Positions 9,846-19,046 are shown, numbered from the stretch's first letter. The stretch is DNA of 64,000 nt from Halobacillus halophilus DSM 2266 (GCF_000284515.1 NC_017668.1:2480001-2544000); one strand, 5' to 3'. Program-made: numbers and translations. Notes: generated by a model from the sequence alone, not told the origin.

Positions 9846-10440
9846 AACCCCAATCTCCTTTTAGAATTGTCTATCTTAAAAATAAAATAAACAGTTGACG
9901 TTGAAAAGTCTTAAATATAAGGCTCTAGCCAATTTTTACAATAGATTTATTAAACAATCGGGCGGGATTTTTTTGACTCGAGTTCGATATATTGTGTGGA
10001 GAAAGGGGCTCCAGGGGACGGCTCGGCCAGCTCTTCGCCCAGACACTCGCGTCACAAGCAGGAAATTCAGGCGGAACGAATGAACCGCATCCCTTTTGAG
10101 CTTGCAGTAGTCTTCGCCGTTCCCTTCCGCCCCTTTGAGATCGTTAGAGTTCTCGAAATCTCCTATAAAAAAATCCTATCCAAAGAGGTAGGACTCGTAA
10201 GATCAGCATAATTTTTAGCACTTCAGAGCGAATAACCGCGCTATAGAAGTATTTGAAGCTGATTCAGCAGGCTACCCCCCCTACAGAAGGGTCCGATCGC
10301 AAAATTATAGTTAGGCTGGTCGGGAAATGAGGAGCCTCCCGTGGGAGAAAGAGCCCTTTCCATTTAACGCAACGTTCCCAATAGTCTTGAAACGGATCCT
10401 TACAGTACCAGGAACTTGACTGAGAAGAAATAATATAAAA
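9846..10440. repeat. Gene-free stretch with repeat-like intergenic element
   Basis: No convincing gene lies between yqgN and the rpmG terminator. The part from about 9990 to 10150 is richer in G+C than its surroundings and reads like the degenerate intergenic elements common in Bacillaceae (for example ggctccaggggacggctcgg and ggagcctcccgtgggag). Open frames here lack SD sequences and have compositions typical of non-coding DNA. A short inverted pair (AATCCTATCC / GGTAGGACT) lies near 10175-10195. Whether it is a multicopy element needs a genome self-search. Confidence 0.4.
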
Positions 10441-10469
10441 AAAACAGTAGGAAATAATCCTACTGTTTT
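10441..10469 (-). terminator. Intrinsic terminator after rpmG
   Basis: A 12-bp perfect stem (AAAACAGTAGGA / TCCTACTGTTTT) with a 5-nt loop, continued by T residues on the minus strand. It overlaps the rpmG stop codon. Confidence 0.9.
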
Positions 10470-10617
10470 ATTTAGTCTCACGGTGCAAGGTGTGTTTACC
10501 TAGACGAGGACTATATTTACTTAGTTCCAAACGCTCAGGGTTTTTACGTTTGTTTTTTGTAGTAATATAATTACGGTCACCTGTTTCAGTACAAGCAAGT
10601 GTAATGTTTACACGCAT
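10468..10617 (-). CDS. rpmG: 50S ribosomal protein L33, zinc-free form
   Basis: This is a 49-residue large-subunit protein beginning [17 protein letters not shown] and ending [11 protein letters not shown]. The full length and the [13 protein letters not shown] core identify L33. Zinc-binding L33 has two CxxC pairs. Here only C9 remains, and the positions for the others carry T-G and S ([13 protein letters not shown]), so this is the C-minus type that works without zinc. The ATG at 10617 has a GGAGGGATAGACA leader. The B. subtilis rpmGA copy sits at the same place. It is a monocistronic unit with its own promoter and terminator. Confidence 0.95.
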   Translation of the reverse strand: MRVNITLACTETGDRNYITTKNKRKNPERLELSKYSPRLGKHTLHRETK

Positions 10618-10676
10618 TGTCTATCCCTCCAAATTCAATCTTTTCACTATATTATCTATTTCATCAGACTCTATTA

Positions 10677-10705
10677 ATATTAACAAATTACCTTGTTCCT
10701 TTCAA
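10677..10705 (-). promoter_or_regulatory. Sigma-A-type promoter of rpmG
   Basis: On the minus strand, TTGAAA and TAATAT are separated by exactly 17 bases, about 60 nt upstream of the rpmG start. I saw no obvious Zur-type palindrome at the hexamers. Confidence 0.65.
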
Positions 10706-10788
10706 GTATGATTTTGCAGTGGTCATACATACATTTAAAAATAAGAACACACTGGATGTTCACGAACTTAGCTTTATTTTTCTCCGTT

Positions 10789-10831
10789 AAGAAGCAAAAA
10801 GCTGTTCCAAATGAACAGCTTTTTGCTTCTT
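10789..10831 (-). terminator. Intrinsic terminator of the pst-phoU operon
   Basis: A 19-bp perfect stem (arms 10789-10807 and 10813-10831) with a 5-nt loop, overlapping the phoU stop codon. It is an unusually long and stable operon end. Confidence 0.9.
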
Positions 10832-11492
10832 ATTTATTTAAATCATAAGATTGACCTTTTACAAGATAGAATATATTCTCCCCTATATTCGTGATGTGAT
10901 CAGCAAAGCGTTCAATATATCTTGCTACATAGGAAATTTGCATAATGTGTTGGATTTGCTGGGGATTTATAGCAGTTAATTCTAATGTTTCCCTTACAAT
11001 TTCCCCATATTTTCTATCTACCACATCATCCATTTCTGCTAATTTACTTGCTAAGGATATATCTTCATACTCAAAAGCTTTAACTGCTAAGTCAACCATA
11101 TCCATGGCTAGTACAGCCATTTCTCTTAGTTCCGGATTAATCTCAATTCCATGATCCTCACCGAGGTGAATAGTTGCCTTGGCAATATTCGTGCCGTGGT
11201 CAGCCATCCGTTCCAAATCAGATGATATTTTGATGGCTGTTATTAAACGTCTCAGATCACGAGCGACTGGCTGCTGTTTAGCAATTAGCAAAATCGCATC
11301 TTCGTTTATTTTATCTTCTTTAGCATCAATAATGGCATCATCTTCAATAATTTTTGTAGCTTTACTAACATCTCCCTGATAAAAAACATGAATCGCAGTA
11401 TCAAGTGAATATTTAGAATCAAGAGCCAGTTCTTTTATCTTTTCTTTCAAATCATTTAATTCATCTTCAAAATGTTGGCGTATAGAGACCAT
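10830..11492 (-). CDS. phoU: Phosphate signalling protein PhoU
   Basis: PhoU links the Pst transporter to phosphate sensing and metal-phosphate homeostasis. The 220-residue all-helical protein has two copies of the PhoU repeat with the metal-binding pattern ExxxxD..D (SSDLERMADHGTNI near 95 and YVARYIERFADHITNI near 195). The ATG at 11492 with AGGGGG six bases upstream was chosen instead of a TTG further upstream. It is the last gene of pstSCAB-phoU. B. subtilis lacks phoU at this place (it has two pstB genes), so this arrangement is closer to the general bacterial one. Confidence 0.93.
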   Translation of the reverse strand: MVSIRQHFEDELNDLKEKIKELALDSKYSLDTAIHVFYQGDVSKATKIIEDDAIIDAKEDKINEDAILLIAKQQPVARDLRRLITAIKISSDLERMADHGTNIAKATIHLGEDHGIEINPELREMAVLAMDMVDLAVKAFEYEDISLASKLAEMDDVVDRKYGEIVRETLELTAINPQQIQHIMQISYVARYIERFADHITNIGENIFYLVKGQSYDLNK

Positions 11493-11515
11493 TAGTTTCC
11501 CCCTCAAACTCTTAC

Positions 11516-12367
11516 TTAACCAAACCGTCCTGTAATATAATCTTCCGTCCGCTTATCTTGAGGGTTTTGGAATAAATCATCTGTTTCCGCGAACTCAACT
11601 AATTCTCCGTTTAGGAAGAAAGCTGTTTTATCAGAAATACGGGCAGCCTGCTGCATGTTGTGCGTCACAATAATAATACTATATTTTTTCTTAAGCTCCT
11701 GGACAAGCTCTTCTACTTTTGATGTAGAAATTGGGTCCAGTGAAGAAGTTGGCTCATCCATCAGAATTACGTCAGGCTCAACGGCCAGTGCACGAGCAAT
11801 ACATACACGCTGCTGCTGACCGCCGGAAAGACCATAAGCATTTGCATCCAAACGATCTTTCAATTCATCCCAAATGGCCGCATCCTTTAAGCTTTTCTCA
11901 ACAATTTCATCAAGAACTTCTTTCTTCTTAATTCCGTGTACCCTTGGACCATAAGCTACGTTATCATATACAGACTTAGGAAATGGGTTTGGGGATTGGA
12001 AAACCATCCCTACTTTAGTTCTTAGATATTCCTGTTTAAAATCTCCATTAAAAATATTTTGGTCACGATATTTAATAGAACCGGAAGTTTTAACAATCGG
12101 CACCATCTCTACCATACGGTTTAACGTTTTTATAAAGGTGGACTTCCCACACCCTGAAGGGCCAATAATGGCTGTAACCCGCTTCTCTGGAATGTCCATA
12201 TTGATTTCATAAAGGGCTTGATTGCTTCCGTACCATAAATTCAAGTCATCGACTTGCATAACATTATTAACCTCTGCCTTTTTCTGTTTCTCTTTTCTCT
12301 CAACGACAGGCTTTGAAGTTAAGCCTCCTGTCCTTGTTTCCTGTGTTTCTTCACTGATTTTAGTCAT
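11516..12367 (-). CDS. pstB: Phosphate ABC transporter ATP-binding protein PstB
   Basis: This is the ATPase that drives high-affinity phosphate import through PstCA. Walker [10 protein letters not shown], the Q-loop [16 protein letters not shown], signature LSGGQQQR, Walker [13 protein letters not shown] and the switch His in [10 protein letters not shown] are all intact. The protein is 283 residues, about 30 longer than usual, because of a charged N-terminal extension before [11 protein letters not shown]. The extension is rich in T, E and K and looks disordered. A single pstB is present, whereas B. subtilis has two. It lies 23 bp after pstA and 23 bp before phoU. Confidence 0.96.
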   Translation of the reverse strand: MTKISEETQETRTGGLTSKPVVERKEKQKKAEVNNVMQVDDLNLWYGSNQALYEINMDIPEKRVTAIIGPSGCGKSTFIKTLNRMVEMVPIVKTSGSIKYRDQNIFNGDFKQEYLRTKVGMVFQSPNPFPKSVYDNVAYGPRVHGIKKKEVLDEIVEKSLKDAAIWDELKDRLDANAYGLSGGQQQRVCIARALAVEPDVILMDEPTSSLDPISTSKVEELVQELKKKYSIIIVTHNMQQAARISDKTAFFLNGELVEFAETDDLFQNPQDKRTEDYITGRFG

Positions 12368-12390
12368 TGTGAAACCCTCCTCATCCTTAA

Positions 12391-13269
12391 TTAAAGACGC
12401 TGTTGAAATTTGTTACGAATCAATACGGCAATCGAGTTCATTAGTAGGAGAACTGCCAGGAGTATGATAATTCCAGCTCCGGCAACAAACTGCCATTCCT
12501 CTTGCGGTCTTGCTGTCCAATTATAAATCTGAATAGGCATAGCCGTATATTTGGCAAGCAAAGAATCCGGAAGCGAATAAATAGCTGTAGCAGCTCCTAC
12601 AATAATTAATGGCGCTGTTTCGCCAATAGCTCTTGAAAGGGCAATAATCGTCCCCGTTAAGATACCTGGTAGCGCTGCGGGCAGAATCACACGAGCAATT
12701 GTCTGCCATTTAGATGCCCCCATTCCTAATGAAGCTTGATGGAGGTCAATAGGTACAGACCTTAAGGCTTCCTGAGAAGCCACTACAATAACCGGAAGAA
12801 TCAGTAACGCCATCGTTAAACCTCCGGCAATTAGCGTATATCCAAAGTTAAAAATGTAAACAAAGAATGTAAGACCTAGCAAACCAAAGACAATGGAAGG
12901 AACCCCCGCCAAGTTTGAGATGTTCACTCTAATAAATTCAGTAAATTTGTTTTGTGAGGCGTATTCCTCTAAATAAATAGCTGACGCTACCCCGATGATA
13001 ACAGAGAAGATCGCAACTATAGCCATTAACATAATTGAACCTATCATCCCTATCCAGATTCCTGCCTCTTCTGGGTAAGGAGCGGGACCACTTGTTAGAT
13101 AGTCCCAGCTTAAATAACCAATTCCTTGAGTCAATACGCGGTAAAAAAGCAGTACTAGAAAAATAAGACCAACTGAGGTGGCCAAGAAAAATAACCCCAT
13201 CATAATCTTATTTTTTAATACTCTGCCTTCCATCCGTTTCTTGATGCCTTCTTCATTTTGCCCAAGCAT
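12391..13269 (-). CDS. pstA: Phosphate ABC transporter permease PstA
   Basis: This is one of the two membrane subunits of the Pst phosphate importer. The 292-residue protein has about six membrane segments and the cytoplasmic EAA-type loop ([20 protein letters not shown], about 193-212) that contacts PstB. The start ATG overlaps the pstC stop as TAATG, with a GGGAGG SD sequence inside the end of pstC, so translation is coupled. The arrangement pstS-pstC-pstA-pstB-phoU is complete. Confidence 0.95.
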   Translation of the reverse strand: MLGQNEEGIKKRMEGRVLKNKIMMGLFFLATSVGLIFLVLLFYRVLTQGIGYLSWDYLTSGPAPYPEEAGIWIGMIGSIMLMAIVAIFSVIIGVASAIYLEEYASQNKFTEFIRVNISNLAGVPSIVFGLLGLTFFVYIFNFGYTLIAGGLTMALLILPVIVVASQEALRSVPIDLHQASLGMGASKWQTIARVILPAALPGILTGTIIALSRAIGETAPLIIVGAATAIYSLPDSLLAKYTAMPIQIYNWTARPQEEWQFVAGAGIIILLAVLLLMNSIAVLIRNKFQQRL

Positions 13270-14216
13270 TAATATTCCTCCCTGAACTTACGTGAAATAT
13301 ACTGTGCTAACAAGTTCATACCCAGAGTGAAGACGAATAACGTCATCCCAACTGCATATAAACTATAATAGATCGTTGAGCCAAACGTTGTATCCCCCGT
13401 AGCAGCCTGTACAATAAAAGCTGTCATCGTCTGAATAGACTCCGTAGGATCAAACGTTAAGTTCGGCGTAGCTCCAGCCGCAATCGTTACAATCATCGTT
13501 TCACCGATTGCTCGTGAAATTGCCAGTACAATCGATGCAACAATTCCTGAGAGCGCTGCTGGAAGTACTACCTTATATACAACCTCGAGCTTTGTCGCTC
13601 CAAGGCCGTAAGCTCCTTCACGAAGTGCGTTTGGTACAGAGTTCATGGCATCTTCCGATAAAGATGCTACCATTGGAATAATCATAATTCCAACAACAAA
13701 TCCACCACTCAAAGCGTTGAAAATGCCGAGATCTGGAATAATATTCTGGAACATTGGTGTGACGAACGTTAAAGCAAAGTAACCATAAACGACAGTAGGG
13801 ATTCCTGCTAAAACCTCTAAGATGGGTTTAATCACACGTCTCACCTTGTCGTTAGCGTACTCACTCAAAAATATGGCAGACATAAGACCTAACGGCACAG
13901 CGACAACTGTTGCTATCAGCGTAATGAGTAAGGTTCCCCCAATTAGGGGTGCAACCCCGTACTCTCCTGACCATGGTGACCAGCTTGTCCCTGTATAGAA
14001 ATCAATTATTGATACATTAGAAAAGAAACCGATCGACTCACGCAATAAAGTAAATAATATACCGACTGTTGTCAAGACACTGATAATAGCGCACAACAGT
14101 AAAAACCACGGGATAACCTTCTCTATACGCTGTCCAAACGTGGTCTTTTGTTTATTTCTTTCAATTAATTCCTGGACATTGAATTTATTTCCCTCTGATT
14201 GTAAACCTTTGTCCAT
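13269..14216 (-). CDS. pstC: Phosphate ABC transporter permease PstC
   Basis: This is the partner membrane subunit of PstA. With the chosen ATG at 14216 (MDKGLQSEGN; SD AGGAG seven bases upstream) it has 315 residues, about six membrane segments and the EAA loop (REGAYGLGATKLEVVYKVVL). A hydrophilic N-terminal tail of about 30 residues precedes the first segment. A longer in-frame start at 14237 lacks a proper SD sequence. It is separated from pstS by a 78-bp spacer containing a stable hairpin, which may lower permease expression relative to the binding protein. Confidence 0.95.
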   Translation of the reverse strand: MDKGLQSEGNKFNVQELIERNKQKTTFGQRIEKVIPWFLLLCAIISVLTTVGILFTLLRESIGFFSNVSIIDFYTGTSWSPWSGEYGVAPLIGGTLLITLIATVVAVPLGLMSAIFLSEYANDKVRRVIKPILEVLAGIPTVVYGYFALTFVTPMFQNIIPDLGIFNALSGGFVVGIMIIPMVASLSEDAMNSVPNALREGAYGLGATKLEVVYKVVLPAALSGIVASIVLAISRAIGETMIVTIAAGATPNLTFDPTESIQTMTAFIVQAATGDTTFGSTIYYSLYAVGMTLFVFTLGMNLLAQYISRKFREEY

Positions 14217-14244
14217 TGTCAAACTCCTCTCATCCATAAGGCAA

Positions 14245-14269
14245 GGTGAGACCAGTACCTGGTCCCACC
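14245..14269 (-). terminator. Hairpin between pstS and pstC (partial terminator or mRNA stabiliser)
   Basis: An 11-bp stem (GGTGAGACCAG / CTGGTCCCACC, one G-U pair in the RNA) with a 3-nt loop, directly downstream of pstS. It lacks a long T run, so it probably attenuates or protects the pstS message and does not stop all transcription. Confidence 0.6.
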
Positions 14270-14294
14270 TACCCTTTTAGATTTTTAAATTCAA

Positions 14295-15305
14295 TTACTC
14301 AGCCCAGCTTTTTGCCTTGTCAAGCTGTTCTTGATATCTTTCTTCAGGAAGAGCAACGTATCCAACTTCTTCAGCAGCTTTTCCTGCATTGTTTAATGTG
14401 TACTCAACAAAGTCACGAACTTGTGGCTTGTTCTTATAAGCTTCAACATTCACATAAGTGAATAGTGGACGGGATAGCGGTGTATAAGAACCATCCTGGA
14501 TTGTTTCACCAGAAGGTTTTACAGGTTCAGCATCCCCTTCGGCAATCCCTAGGACTTTAAGAGAGTCCTTATTCGCTGCATAGTAAGCATAGCCGAAGAA
14601 TCCAATTGCGTTCGGGTTATTTTCAATTCCGCGTACTAGAGTGTTATCATCTTCAGAAAGAGTAGTATTTTCTCCTTCTTTCATAGGGTTCTCTTCAAGA
14701 ACTACTTCATTGAAGTAATCAAAAGTACCTGAGTCATGTCCTGGAGCGAAAATTTCAATTTGCTCTTCAGGCCAGTCCGGATTGATGTCAGACCACATTT
14801 GAGCGTCAGAAGATTCAAGGAAAATCTGTCTAAGCTGTTCGATGGTTAGATTTTCAACAAAATCGTTTTTAGAACTTACTGTTACAGAAAGACCATCGTA
14901 AGCTAGTTCTAGGGGCTCAAGCTGTACGCCATTTTCTTCAGCGATTTTCTTCTCTTCTTCTTTAATTTCACGAGAAGCATTACTTAGGTCAATTTCACCT
15001 TTAGTGGATTTCTTGAAACCACCGCCGGAACCTGAGCTGTTTAGAGATGTCTCAACTTCTGGAGCCTCTTCACGATAGCTGTACGTAAGGTTTTCCATGA
15101 TTGGGTAAACCGTAGAAGAACCATCAATTGCAATTGGACCAGCGACTTCCTCTCCTGATTCTTCAGTAGAACTTCCCTCACTACCTGAGCTTTCAGAATT
15201 TCCTTCGTCACCGCTGGCATCGTCGCCAGAACCGCCGCATGCAGCAAGTACTCCAAGCACTAAAATAAATGCAAACATTAGTGCTAAACTTTTAAAGTTT
15301 TTCAT
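14295..15305 (-). CDS. pstS: Phosphate-binding lipoprotein PstS
   Basis: This extracellular receptor hands phosphate to PstCA. It has a lipoprotein signal peptide ending in the lipobox LAAC (C23), then a Gly/Ser/Glu-rich linker (24-56), then the phosphate-binding fold with IDGSSTVYPI, SGSGGGFKKSTKGEIDLSNAS and GHDSGTFDYF, which supply the ligand-binding Ser, Asp and Thr residues. The total is 336 residues. The acidic linker and surface are consistent with a halotolerant host. It is the first gene of the operon and is preceded by a four-repeat Pho box. Confidence 0.96.
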   Translation of the reverse strand: MKNFKSLALMFAFILVLGVLAACGGSGDDASGDEGNSESSGSEGSSTEESGEEVAGPIAIDGSSTVYPIMENLTYSYREEAPEVETSLNSSGSGGGFKKSTKGEIDLSNASREIKEEEKKIAEENGVQLEPLELAYDGLSVTVSSKNDFVENLTIEQLRQIFLESSDAQMWSDINPDWPEEQIEIFAPGHDSGTFDYFNEVVLEENPMKEGENTTLSEDDNTLVRGIENNPNAIGFFGYAYYAANKDSLKVLGIAEGDAEPVKPSGETIQDGSYTPLSRPLFTYVNVEAYKNKPQVRDFVEYTLNNAGKAAEEVGYVALPEERYQEQLDKAKSWAE

Positions 15306-15366
15306 TTCATTATCCCCCTATTTCTAAACATGTATTATGTGATGCCGGCTTGACCAACTCACATTT

Positions 15367-15423
15367 TATATATTAAAGAAAGAGTTTTAAGGACATATAA
15401 ATCAAACGTAAAGGTTTTGTAAA
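15367..15423 (-). promoter_or_regulatory. PhoP-type Pho box and -10 element in front of pstS
   Basis: On the minus strand, four hexamers occur at strict 11-nt intervals: TTTACA (15418-15423), TTTACG (15407-15412), TTTATA (15396-15401) and TTAAAA (15385-15390). They are followed 12 nt later by a TATATA -10 (15367-15372). This matches the TT(A/T/C)ACA repeats with 5-nt spacers known for B. subtilis PhoP. It implies phosphate-starvation induction of pstSCAB-phoU. Confidence 0.8.
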
Positions 15424-15467
15424 TGCGTCGATTTTTATCGATTTTTAATTTTTCAGGCCAAAAAAAA

Positions 15468-15496
15468 AAGACTGCCGAGACGACTCGACTAGTCTT
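15468..15496 (-). terminator. Intrinsic terminator after pbpA
   Basis: The outer arms AAGACT / AGTCTT with an inner CGAG / CTCG stem are followed by nine or more T residues on the minus strand, 17 nt past the pbpA stop. Confidence 0.85.
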
Positions 15497-15512
15497 ATAA
15501 TGAGGTTGCTCT

Positions 15513-17660
15513 TTATTCTTCCTGTGTTTCTTCAGCGTTTTCTTGAGGTGATTGTGTCCCCACACCTTCTTTTTCTCTTTCTTCCTTTAAATCAAAATAT
15601 GCTTTTCCTATTCGGGCACCAATCTTATTACTTATACCAGTTGTAGGTGTATCATTTCCCAAGTATGGAGTAACGACAGAAAAAGCGATTTCAGGATCAT
15701 CGTGCGGAGCATAGCCGATCAAAGTTTTATTCAATAAGTTACTTCGATAGGTTTCCCCACCATTTACAGGTATCGACTTAGACGCTTCTGCTGTTCCTGT
15801 TTTTCCCGCCATATTGTATTTAGCATAAGGGGGATCCGAAAACACACTGCTTGCTGTACCTTCATTAGTCTGGAATACCTGCCGGAACCCTTCTTGTACA
15901 CGATCAATATAGTCGGCATCCATTTCCAGCTGGTTAATGATTTCGGGTGAATAATCTTTATAGATCGGTCCTAATCCTTCAGAAGAAGTTGAAGGATCGT
16001 GAATTTCCTTTACCAGCTTCATTTTAAGCCTGCTCCCGCCATTAGCTATGGTAGAGACATACTGATTTAATTGCATGGCCGTGTAAGTGCTGTATTGACC
16101 AATAGCGAAGTCTAAAATGTTACCATCGGCCGGGTTATCCCCCTCAAAACCGGTTTCTTCATATGGAAAATCCAGTCCTGTTTCCACTCCTAAACCAAAT
16201 TGATTAAAGTTATATAAAAAGGTTTGAAACGTATCATTTTGTAAACTAATAGGCCGTCCGTACTGATAATCAAATTCTTTCCCTAGATACATGGCAAGGA
16301 AATACATATAAACGTTGGAGGACTGTTGAATAGCCGCTATATCATCTACCACTCCAATATTTGAAGTATAGGATGACTTCTCCCGATCCGAAGAGATTTT
16401 TATGGCACGGTCATTTACCGTCTGTCCAGGATCAATAGCCCCTTCGTGCAGACCTGTTAAAATCGTTGCTCCTTTGACCGTAGAACCGGACATATACGCG
16501 TTATAAACAGCCTGATGAGAGGTGTCCGAGAAACGCTCTTCTCCTTCTTCCAAGTTTCGATTATACTTTTGCCCGGAAATGGCTAAAATCTCACCTGTTT
16601 TGGGATTAGACACAACCGCTACTGAATTCTCGAGATGCTTATTTTCATTAGGTGCCTCCTGAATAGCACTCTCAAGTTCTTCACGCAGTATTTGGTCTAC
16701 TTTTTCTTGAAGTTCTACATCGAGGGTGAGAACTAAATCTTTTCCCCTCTCCCCTTCACGTATCACATTTGAATTAACAACATCGTTATTTTTATCAATC
16801 TCATACTGAACTTTTTCTTTAGTTCCCTTTAACACCTGCTCATACTGCTGTTCAAGACCGCTCGTTCCTACCCGGTCGTTTCTACTGTAGTCCAATGACA
16901 TAAAGTAATCTAAATTATCACGTGGAATCCCTTGTTCTCTTGAAGTTATGTTCCCTGCATAATTTCTGAACGTATTACCATATGGATATTCTCTTTCCCA
17001 ATCAGACGTAACGTTTATTCCAGGCAGACTCCCCAAGTGCTCCGCCACGGAAGAATATTCTTCATAGGAAATGTTTGAATTCTTTATGATGTGAGGGGAA
17101 AGTGCGTATGCTTTGTCCAATTCTTTTTTAATGGCGATAACTTCCTTAGTCTGATTGTCATAAGAAGTCACTTCAGTTTCCTTAATGCTGTCGAGCTGAA
17201 GCTGGTAAACCTCGCCATTATCCATATCCTTTGTATCTTCATCTTTTATACGCTCAACCACTTCTTCTCTATTCTTTAAGAAGAAGTATTCTTTTAAGTC
17301 ACGGGTACTAAGCTTGTCTTCAAACTCCATATTGATATACTGTGCCAACCTTTCGGCCAGTTCTAGACGATCTAGTTGTTTTACTCCCTTAGGCGGAGTA
17401 TACGTTATCGAATAAAGAGGCTCATTGTTTACTACTACCCTTCCGTAGCGATCGTACATTTCTCCTCTGGGCACGGGTATATTTGTAGTTGTGTTTTCTG
17501 TACGATCAATTTCATCCTGGGCTTCTTCTCCATTAAGAATTTGTACTACCCCAAGCTGAAGGATGATCGCCCCAAATAATAGAAATACAATAAAAAAAAC
17601 CATATTTAAACGAAAAGGAAGATGGGTTTTTTTCTTTCCTCTTTTCATATCGCCGACCAT
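15513..17660 (-). CDS. pbpA: Class B penicillin-binding protein 2 (PbpA/PBP2a type)
   Basis: This transpeptidase cross-links peptidoglycan during side-wall elongation in rods. It has one membrane anchor (about 19-42), a dimerisation/pedestal domain, and a transpeptidase domain with the three active-site motifs: SxxK (S393-T-V-K396), SxN (S447-S-N449) and KTG (K620-T-G622). Length is 715 residues, normal for the family. A GGGGGA SD sequence lies eight bases before the ATG at 17660. In B. subtilis pbpA also sits between yqgE and pstS. The C-terminal 25 residues are acidic and probably disordered. Confidence 0.94.
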   Translation of the reverse strand: MVGDMKRGKKKTHLPFRLNMVFFIVFLLFGAIILQLGVVQILNGEEAQDEIDRTENTTTNIPVPRGEMYDRYGRVVVNNEPLYSITYTPPKGVKQLDRLELAERLAQYINMEFEDKLSTRDLKEYFFLKNREEVVERIKDEDTKDMDNGEVYQLQLDSIKETEVTSYDNQTKEVIAIKKELDKAYALSPHIIKNSNISYEEYSSVAEHLGSLPGINVTSDWEREYPYGNTFRNYAGNITSREQGIPRDNLDYFMSLDYSRNDRVGTSGLEQQYEQVLKGTKEKVQYEIDKNNDVVNSNVIREGERGKDLVLTLDVELQEKVDQILREELESAIQEAPNENKHLENSVAVVSNPKTGEILAISGQKYNRNLEEGEERFSDTSHQAVYNAYMSGSTVKGATILTGLHEGAIDPGQTVNDRAIKISSDREKSSYTSNIGVVDDIAAIQQSSNVYMYFLAMYLGKEFDYQYGRPISLQNDTFQTFLYNFNQFGLGVETGLDFPYEETGFEGDNPADGNILDFAIGQYSTYTAMQLNQYVSTIANGGSRLKMKLVKEIHDPSTSSEGLGPIYKDYSPEIINQLEMDADYIDRVQEGFRQVFQTNEGTASSVFSDPPYAKYNMAGKTGTAEASKSIPVNGGETYRSNLLNKTLIGYAPHDDPEIAFSVVTPYLGNDTPTTGISNKIGARIGKAYFDLKEEREKEGVGTQSPQENAEETQEE

Positions 17661-17750
17661 TTATGTTGTCCCCCATTTCCACAAAATTCTTCCTATATTA
17701 TAGCATCATTTTACTGCTACATAATAGCCGTTCGATGTGGGAAGATAGTT

Positions 17751-18986
17751 TCAATTGTGAGAAGACGGAACTACTTTAGTATCTATATCTTTTATAAAGA
17801 AGTAAATTAAAAAGTGGCCTCCACCTACCAGTAGTAATATATACGGAATTCCCGTCTCAGGAGCAATGAATACAATTGCGAGCAGGAATACAATAATGGA
17901 GAGAACTCGCCCCAAGTTTAAAAATAGCTCCCTGACTACAATGTATTCGATTCTCATCTCTCCGGCGTTCCATGACTTGCCGATGACATCATAAGTTAAA
18001 GATATATAGGGCACGTACAATAAAGGAAAGAAGATTCCTGCAATCGCCCCGTAGAGTAATAACAAAGCCATGCTTTTACTTACCAGCAAAATTAAAACGC
18101 TAAGGTAAAGGGAAAGACCTGCTATAAAAATAGCCTTTTTTCTCCGTCTGGGTTTAACAAGACGGGTGACTAGAAAATAAAACAGAAAGGAGAATCCAGA
18201 ATACACAAGATTAAAAAAACCTAAGGACAATTCGTTACGTGTCATTAAGAAGATCCATATGGACACCGCAAATAAAAAAGTCCCTTCTCGAAACCCCTGG
18301 GATACGTGTGCATTTAATATACGTTTCCAATTGAGATTATTTTTCCTTTCGTTAATGATTCTCCGAAAAGAGAAATTCCCTTTTGCTTTTCTTCTAGATA
18401 ATCCAAAGCTGACGAGAACCGCCACTATAAAAAGGCCAAACGACACAGCAAAAATAACCGTGTACCCTGTGAAGTTGTTTAAACGAGAAATAATAAAACC
18501 TGCCAGCAGAGGGCCCGTCATCCCGCCTAAAGATTGCAGAACTCCTAAAAATCCATTAAAAAAGTCTCGCGTGTCAGGTTCAGTTATCTCAAAAGTTAAT
18601 ACATTGTAGGCCAGCCAGTAAAAGCCATACCCCACGCCAAGTAATGCACCGAGCATGATATTAAACTTGGCTGCATTCTCCCCTACAATAAGTACGGTTA
18701 AGAAAAATAAAGAAAGAACGATTACCCCTGTACGAAGAACGATCACTCTGTCGATATGTTTCGCACATTTACCAGCAAATATAAAGGTTAAGGGCTGTAA
18801 TACATAAATACTTAAATTATATAGAGCTATGTCCGTATAACTATTTGATTGTTTCCACAAATAAATATTCACAAATGTACTGGATAAAAAAATCCCGAGG
18901 GAGTATAAACCTCCAATTAAAAGCAACAACAATAAATCTTTCGAAACGTTTTCGTGGCTCAACCACGCTCGCAGCCTACTCACCAT
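17751..18986 (-). CDS. yqgE: Major facilitator superfamily transporter, YqgE-like
   Basis: This is a 12-helix MFS permease of unknown substrate. The start was placed at the ATG at 18986 (MVSRLRAW; GGAG eight bases upstream), giving 411 residues; upstream ATGs have poor spacing. Hydrophobic segments alternate regularly from residue 17 to the C-terminus, with basic loops (LVKPRRRKKAIF) as in MFS members. Position between sodA and pbpA matches B. subtilis yqgE, a putative efflux protein. No neighbouring gene suggests the substrate. Confidence 0.85.
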   Translation of the reverse strand: MVSRLRAWLSHENVSKDLLLLLLIGGLYSLGIFLSSTFVNIYLWKQSNSYTDIALYNLSIYVLQPLTFIFAGKCAKHIDRVIVLRTGVIVLSLFFLTVLIVGENAAKFNIMLGALLGVGYGFYWLAYNVLTFEITEPDTRDFFNGFLGVLQSLGGMTGPLLAGFIISRLNNFTGYTVIFAVSFGLFIVAVLVSFGLSRRKAKGNFSFRRIINERKNNLNWKRILNAHVSQGFREGTFLFAVSIWIFLMTRNELSLGFFNLVYSGFSFLFYFLVTRLVKPRRRKKAIFIAGLSLYLSVLILLVSKSMALLLLYGAIAGIFFPLLYVPYISLTYDVIGKSWNAGEMRIEYIVVRELFLNLGRVLSIIVFLLAIVFIAPETGIPYILLLVGGGHFLIYFFIKDIDTKVVPSSHN

Positions 18987-19046
18987 ATCCATGTCTCCTT
19001 TGTGTTCTACTTTAGTGTTGGCAGAACAAAAAGAGATATACAAAAA

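Noticed and set aside
9895-10211. Two overlapping + strand frames of 62 and 71 codons in the gene-free stretch
   Set aside because: No SD sequence, unusual amino-acid mix, and they lie in repeat-like DNA; probably chance frames.
15359-15565. 68-codon minus-strand frame overlapping the end of pbpA and the Pho box
   Set aside because: It overlaps the pbpA terminator and the pstS promoter and has no SD sequence.
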